Assembly (NCBI GenBank): GCA_903873735.1
Contig: CAIQPO010000079.1
Coordinates: 1-10,145, forward strand
Direction: 5' to 3'
DNA length: 10,145 nucleotides
DNA from: Candidatus Collierbacteria bacterium
GTDB lineage: Bacteria; Patescibacteriota; Microgenomatia; UBA1400; MFAQ01
Part shown: in pieces, positions 7,223 to 10,145 of the stretch
Layout: the number at the start of each line of letters is the position of its first letter
How positions within the stretch are numbered: position 1 is the first letter of the stretch
Notes under the pieces: model-generated
What the model saw: the letters and a program-made list of their open reading frames with translations, nothing else
Databases searched by the model: none
Told to the model about the DNA's origin: nothing
Position numbers and translations under genes: made by a program

Positions 7223-8038
7223 ATGGCAAAGCTCTCTGTAATTATTCTGGCTCACAATGTAGAAGACGAAATAGTCGCTGCCCTAGCTAGCTCAAAATTT
7301 GCTGATGAAATTGTGGTTGTCGATACCGACAAGGGTTCTACCGACGATACTGTTAAAGTATCCAAGTCATATGGAGCCAAAATAGTAAAAAGCCCTACCT
7401 ACAATTTTTCCAAATGGCGAAATGATGGAGCCGATGTGGCTACAGGAGACTGGCTCTTGTATCTCGATTCCGATGAAAGAATCCCCATCAAACTTGCTCA
7501 AGAAATAATCACCACCATCGATGATCCAGAACATGATGCCTATACTATTCCGCGTTTCGAAGTATTCCTCGGTAAGCACCTAAATCACTGGGGTGACCCC
7601 AGAGTTTTAAGGCTAATCAAAAAAAGGTCTCTATTCCGCTGGGAAGGAAAAGTTCACGAACAGCCAAAAATTAAGGGTACGATAGGTGAGTTAAAGGAGC
7701 AAGTGGTCCACTTGTCGCATAAAAACATCGATGAGAAAGTAATCTCTACCATGAAATGGTCCAAGCTTGAAGCCAAAATGATGCTTGATGCTGGTCATCC
7801 AAAAATGGCTGGCTGGAGATTTGTAAGAGTCATGCTTACAGAATTTTTTGATAGGTTGATTCGTCAAGGTCTATGGAGAGACGGAATCGAGGGCTGGATA
7901 GAGGCAATATATCAGATGTTCTCCAAATTTATTTCCTACGAAAGGCTATGGGAAATGCAGCGTCAGCCTTCACTCCAAGAGACATACAAAAATATCGACA
8001 AACAAATCATCACCGACTGGGAAAATCACAAGCCATGA
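7223..8038 (+). CDS. Family 2 glycosyltransferase, WaaE/KdtX type (second paralogue)
   Basis: A cytoplasmic GT-A fold glycosyltransferase of 271 residues. Motifs: LSVIILAHNVEDE (4-16), EIVVVDTDKGSTDDT (29-43), WRNDGADVATGDWLLYLDSDERIP (65-88) with the D82-x-D84 metal site, PRVLRLIKK (126-134), and the well-preserved WEGKVHEQP (140-148), which is the acceptor-side W-x-G-x-V-H-E signature of the WaaE/KdtX group. The C-terminal region has RLIRQGLWRDGIEGW and FSKFISYERLW, aligning with the same region of the enzyme encoded at 5387-6301, so the two are paralogues separated by one gene. Only 12 bases separate it from the previous gene, with no Shine-Dalgarno. Its TGA stop overlaps the next ATG. Donor and acceptor are unknown; the pair probably adds similar sugars at successive or related positions. 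Confidence 0.9.
   Translation: MAKLSVIILAHNVEDEIVAALASSKFADEIVVVDTDKGSTDDTVKVSKSYGAKIVKSPTYNFSKWRNDGADVATGDWLLYLDSDERIPIKLAQEIITTIDDPEHDAYTIPRFEVFLGKHLNHWGDPRVLRLIKKRSLFRWEGKVHEQPKIKGTIGELKEQVVHLSHKNIDEKVISTMKWSKLEAKMMLDAGHPKMAGWRFVRVMLTEFFDRLIRQGLWRDGIEGWIEAIYQMFSKFISYERLWEMQRQPSLQETYKNIDKQIITDWENHKP
8035..8038 (+). other. ATGA stop/start overlap
   Basis: The ATG of the GT4 gene (8035-8037) overlaps the TGA of the second WaaE/KdtX-type gene (8036-8038). This is a classic coupled-translation junction. It also shows TGA being used as a real stop codon in this genome. Confidence 0.8.
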
Positions 8039-9099
8039 AAAAAGCACTTCTTTTTGACCCATACCTTGATACCCTTGGCGGTGGTGAAAGATACTTTCTC
8101 ACCTTTGCCGAAGTCTTAAGCAGTCTTGGCTACAGAGTGGAAGTTGCTTGGGGCAGTAGCGCCGAAATAGACAAAGCTAGAGACAGGTTTGGATTAAAAC
8201 TAGACAACATCACTCTAAATTCACAGGCTCTTAGTCTGTTCACCAAAGGTGGTAGTCTCTTGGAAAAATTAATTCTTACTTCAAAATATGATCTAATTTT
8301 CTATGTAAGCGACGGAAGCTTGCCCTTTCTTTTTTCCAAAAATAATCTCGTACATTTTCAAGTACCTTTCAAAAAAATCGGTGGTAATTCTCTAATAAAC
8401 CAACTCAAGCTTCTATTGATTCACAAGCTAGTCTACAACTCAAAATTCACCCAAAATGTTATAGAAAAGAGCTTGCCTAAGTCAAAAGGTTTTGTCCTCT
8501 ATCCCCCTATTGATACAGAGAGTTTCGTCTCTGGCAAGAAAGAAAATCTCATTATTGGAGTTGGTAGGTTTGCCTCACCCTCACACAACAAACACCAGGA
8601 TATTCTCATTGAAGCTTTTAGGGAGTTTTACAAAACTCACCCAGATTTTCATATGGTACTGGCCGGAGGAGGTAGTAATGACTCTCCAGAGGTCACAAAT
8701 TTAGTGAATATGGCAAAAGGCTTTCCTGTAGAAATTAGGGTAAATCCAAACTTTACCGAACTAAAGGAGCTTTATGGCAAGGCAAAATTTTTCTGGCACG
8801 CTGCCGGATTTGGGGTAGATGAAGAAAAAGACCCAGAAAAAGTAGAACACTTTGGCATGACCACTGTCGAAGCCATGTCCGCAGGATGCATACCCATTGT
8901 TATAGCTAAAGGTGGTCAAAAGGAAATTCTTACCGTAAACACTGGTTTTCTTTGTGCAGACGTAAGGGATATTGTCTCTTATACTTCAGAAATAGTAGAT
9001 GATACCCAACTTCTGGTGAATTTTTCAAAAAATGTAATAAGCCGTTCATTAAATTTCTCACTGATTCAGTTCTCTAGAGCAATGAAAACAATTGTATGA
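8035..9099 (+). CDS. Family 4 glycosyltransferase (GT-B fold, ALG11-like)
   Basis: A 354-residue retaining glycosyltransferase of the GT4 family. The N-terminal Rossmann domain has FDPYLDTLGGGERY (7-20), the Gly-rich loop that contacts the donor in GT4 enzymes. The C-terminal Rossmann domain starts near LYPPIDTESF (155-164) and continues with LIIGVGRFASPSHNKHQDILIEAF (172-195), VLAGGGSND (208-216), FFWHAAGFGVDEEKDPEKVEHFGMTTVEAMSAGCIPIV (252-289) and a GGQKEI motif (293-298). The E-x7-E pair (E271 and E279) that binds the nucleotide-sugar is intact. The HNKHQ and HAAGFG(V)DE...EKVEHFGMTTVEAM stretches resemble ALG11-type mannosyltransferases and their bacterial relatives; GDP-mannose as donor is an inference. 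I chose ATG 8035 because the first beta strand (KKALLFDPY) begins there; the upstream open frame only re-reads the previous gene. Both ends join neighbours by ATGA overlaps. Likely cytoplasmic, working on lipid-linked oligosaccharide. Confidence 0.9.
   Translation: MKKALLFDPYLDTLGGGERYFLTFAEVLSSLGYRVEVAWGSSAEIDKARDRFGLKLDNITLNSQALSLFTKGGSLLEKLILTSKYDLIFYVSDGSLPFLFSKNNLVHFQVPFKKIGGNSLINQLKLLLIHKLVYNSKFTQNVIEKSLPKSKGFVLYPPIDTESFVSGKKENLIIGVGRFASPSHNKHQDILIEAFREFYKTHPDFHMVLAGGGSNDSPEVTNLVNMAKGFPVEIRVNPNFTELKELYGKAKFFWHAAGFGVDEEKDPEKVEHFGMTTVEAMSAGCIPIVIAKGGQKEILTVNTGFLCADVRDIVSYTSEIVDDTQLLVNFSKNVISRSLNFSLIQFSRAMKTIV
9096..9099 (+). other. ATGA stop/start overlap
   Basis: The ATG of the GT39-like gene (9096-9098) overlaps the TGA of the GT4 gene (9097-9099). 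It is the same coupled arrangement as at 8035 and supports the choice of start for the last gene. Confidence 0.8.
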
Positions 9100-10145
9100 A
9101 ATTAAAACTTGTCTCGATACTGTTAATTGCCGTATTTATAATCACAACTATTTTTAGATTCATGGCGGTTTCGGGAGGTAATTTTGCCTTTACCATGGAC
9201 CAGGGTAGAGATATGGTTGATTTGAGGCACATGGTAGTCACATTATCTCCGCGTTTGGTTGGCCCAACGACAAGTATCAATGGCGTACTACTCGGTCCGG
9301 CGTGGTACTACTTTTTACTTCCTGCTTTCATTGTTGGTGGGGGAGACCCATCTTACTTGCTGTATTGGCAGATACTTTCCTATTCCTTATCTTGTCTGGT
9401 TTTTTATTGGCTACTGAGAAAAACCAATCCAAACCTGGGATTTCTAATCTCATTTTTTCTTTTGTTAGCTCCTATAGGATTTACCGCAAACAGATATTTT
9501 TGGAACGCTAATGCGATGTTAATTTTTTCAAATTTATTTTTCGCGTCAGTAGTTTTATATCAGAATTTCCCATCTAAGAAAAATACATTTCTCATGGGAT
9601 TATTAGCGGGTATAGCTTTACAAATAGAGGCGGCTTTTGGAATAATCTTCTATCCGTTTGTATTCCTTTTGTTACTATCAAAGCGTGATTACAAGTCGCT
9701 TTTACTGTCATTTGCTGGTTTCTTTGTTACAGTAATACCCCAAATACTGTTTGAAGTAAGACATAAATTTATTATGACAAAAATTTTGTTAGGTGAATTT
9801 GGTGGTAACGGCGCCATGCTAGGTACAAAATTATCACTTTCCGAACGTTACCACGACAGATTAACAGAAATTATCAAAAGAATAAACGATCTTAATCATG
9901 TACACCCTAATCTAATTCAGGCAGTATTAATTACCTCATTAATTTTATCTATTATCTATCTCCTCAGGAGAGGTAGCAAAAAGTGGTCATCTGATATTTC
10001 GGCATCACTCATATTCTTTTTCGTCATTGCAATCGTCTTCTATCTTCTTTTGTTTTCATCTCCATTAAAAAGTTGGTATTTACTTGGTATTTCAGCTCCA
10101 CTCACAGTATTACTATCAGCAGGTATAAGTAATTTATTTTCGATA
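9096..10145 (+). CDS. GT39/ArnT-like membrane glycosyltransferase, N-terminal part (3' end outside window)
   Basis: The frame is open from ATG 9096 to the last base and gives 350 residues with no stop, so the gene is cut by the window edge. After a first helix (4-23) comes an extracytoplasmic loop with FTMDQGRDMVDLR (32-44). D35 and D39 sit where GT-C enzymes of the PMT/ArnT group carry their catalytic aspartate. The segment NGVLLGPAWYYFLLP (62-76) is typical of this group in Patescibacteria-like genomes. Further hydrophobic helices lie at about 86-106, 113-130, 138-155, 165-193, 200-218, 275-291, 300-322 and 327-345, with the family-like IPQILFEVRHKF (214-225) between them. Role by family: transfer of a sugar from a polyprenyl-phosphate donor to an acceptor on the outer face of the membrane; donor and acceptor are unknown. 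Unlike the first genes of the cluster, its coding strand shows little excess of C over G. Confidence 0.85.
   Translation, partial: MKLKLVSILLIAVFIITTIFRFMAVSGGNFAFTMDQGRDMVDLRHMVVTLSPRLVGPTTSINGVLLGPAWYYFLLPAFIVGGGDPSYLLYWQILSYSLSCLVFYWLLRKTNPNLGFLISFFLLLAPIGFTANRYFWNANAMLIFSNLFFASVVLYQNFPSKKNTFLMGLLAGIALQIEAAFGIIFYPFVFLLLLSKRDYKSLLLSFAGFFVTVIPQILFEVRHKFIMTKILLGEFGGNGAMLGTKLSLSERYHDRLTEIIKRINDLNHVHPNLIQAVLITSLILSIIYLLRRGSKKWSSDISASLIFFFVIAIVFYLLLFSSPLKSWYLLGISAPLTVLLSAGISNLFSI

Noticed and set aside
7873..8034. An upstream extension of the GT4 enzyme frame.
   Set aside because: It overlaps the conserved C-terminal region of the second WaaE/KdtX-type enzyme in another frame, carries no family motif, and ATG 8035 gives the expected N terminus and an ATGA junction.
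8035..9099. Possible recoding of TGA as glycine, as in some Candidate Phyla Radiation lineages.
   Set aside because: TGA ends two genes exactly at ATGA junctions, and reading through the first one soon meets a TAA in the same frame. The standard bacterial code fits.
9074..9511. Short open frames at 9074-9280 (minus) and 9302-9511 (plus).
   Set aside because: Both fall inside the long frame from ATG 9096 that encodes a clear GT39-like membrane protein, so they are shadows of it.

Overview
The window is a fragment of a glycan-assembly gene cluster: eight protein genes, all on the + strand, packed end to end with no gap longer than 12 bases. Both ends cut through a gene. I see no RNA gene, mobile element, CRISPR array, promoter, riboswitch or terminator, and no non-coding stretch of 300 bases or more.

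Organism (inference): a bacterium, most likely a member of the Candidate Phyla Radiation / Patescibacteria of the Microgenomates type. The reasons are the protein families (large polytopic GT-C-like membrane proteins with QFPWRFL- and WNTIQF-type motifs, and a deacetylase-like barrel carrying a CDDQ...TD signature, which I recall from such genomes), the moderately AT-rich sequence, the extreme gene packing and the lack of Shine-Dalgarno sequences. TGA serves as a true stop at two ATGA junctions, which argues against the Absconditabacteria/Gracilibacteria code, where TGA is glycine.

Layout: (1) 2-805, C-terminal part of a YfhO/PTPS-related-type membrane protein with an extracytoplasmic beta domain. 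(2) 768-2252, Wzx-type polysaccharide flippase. (3) 2245-5400, a 1051-residue protein with a signal peptide, an exported deacetylase-like barrel, a beta-rich linker and a large polytopic GT-C-like half. (4) 5387-6301, family 2 glycosyltransferase of the WaaE/KdtX type. (5) 6302-7210, family 2 glycosyltransferase of the rhamnosyltransferase (WbbL/RfbF) type. (6) 7223-8038, a second WaaE/KdtX-type enzyme, paralogous to gene 4. (7) 8035-9099, family 4 glycosyltransferase resembling ALG11. (8) 9096-10145, N-terminal 350 residues of a GT39/ArnT-like membrane glycosyltransferase, cut by the window end.

How they may work together (inference): the four soluble GT2/GT4 enzymes would build an oligosaccharide on a lipid carrier on the cytoplasmic side, the flippase would move it across the membrane, and the GT-C-like proteins would transfer or modify sugars on the outer face, with the barrel of gene 3 acting on exported glycan. 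No priming transferase, recognisable Wzy polymerase or nucleotide-sugar synthesis gene is present here, so the cluster probably continues on both sides. The most notable item is the three-part architecture of gene 3.
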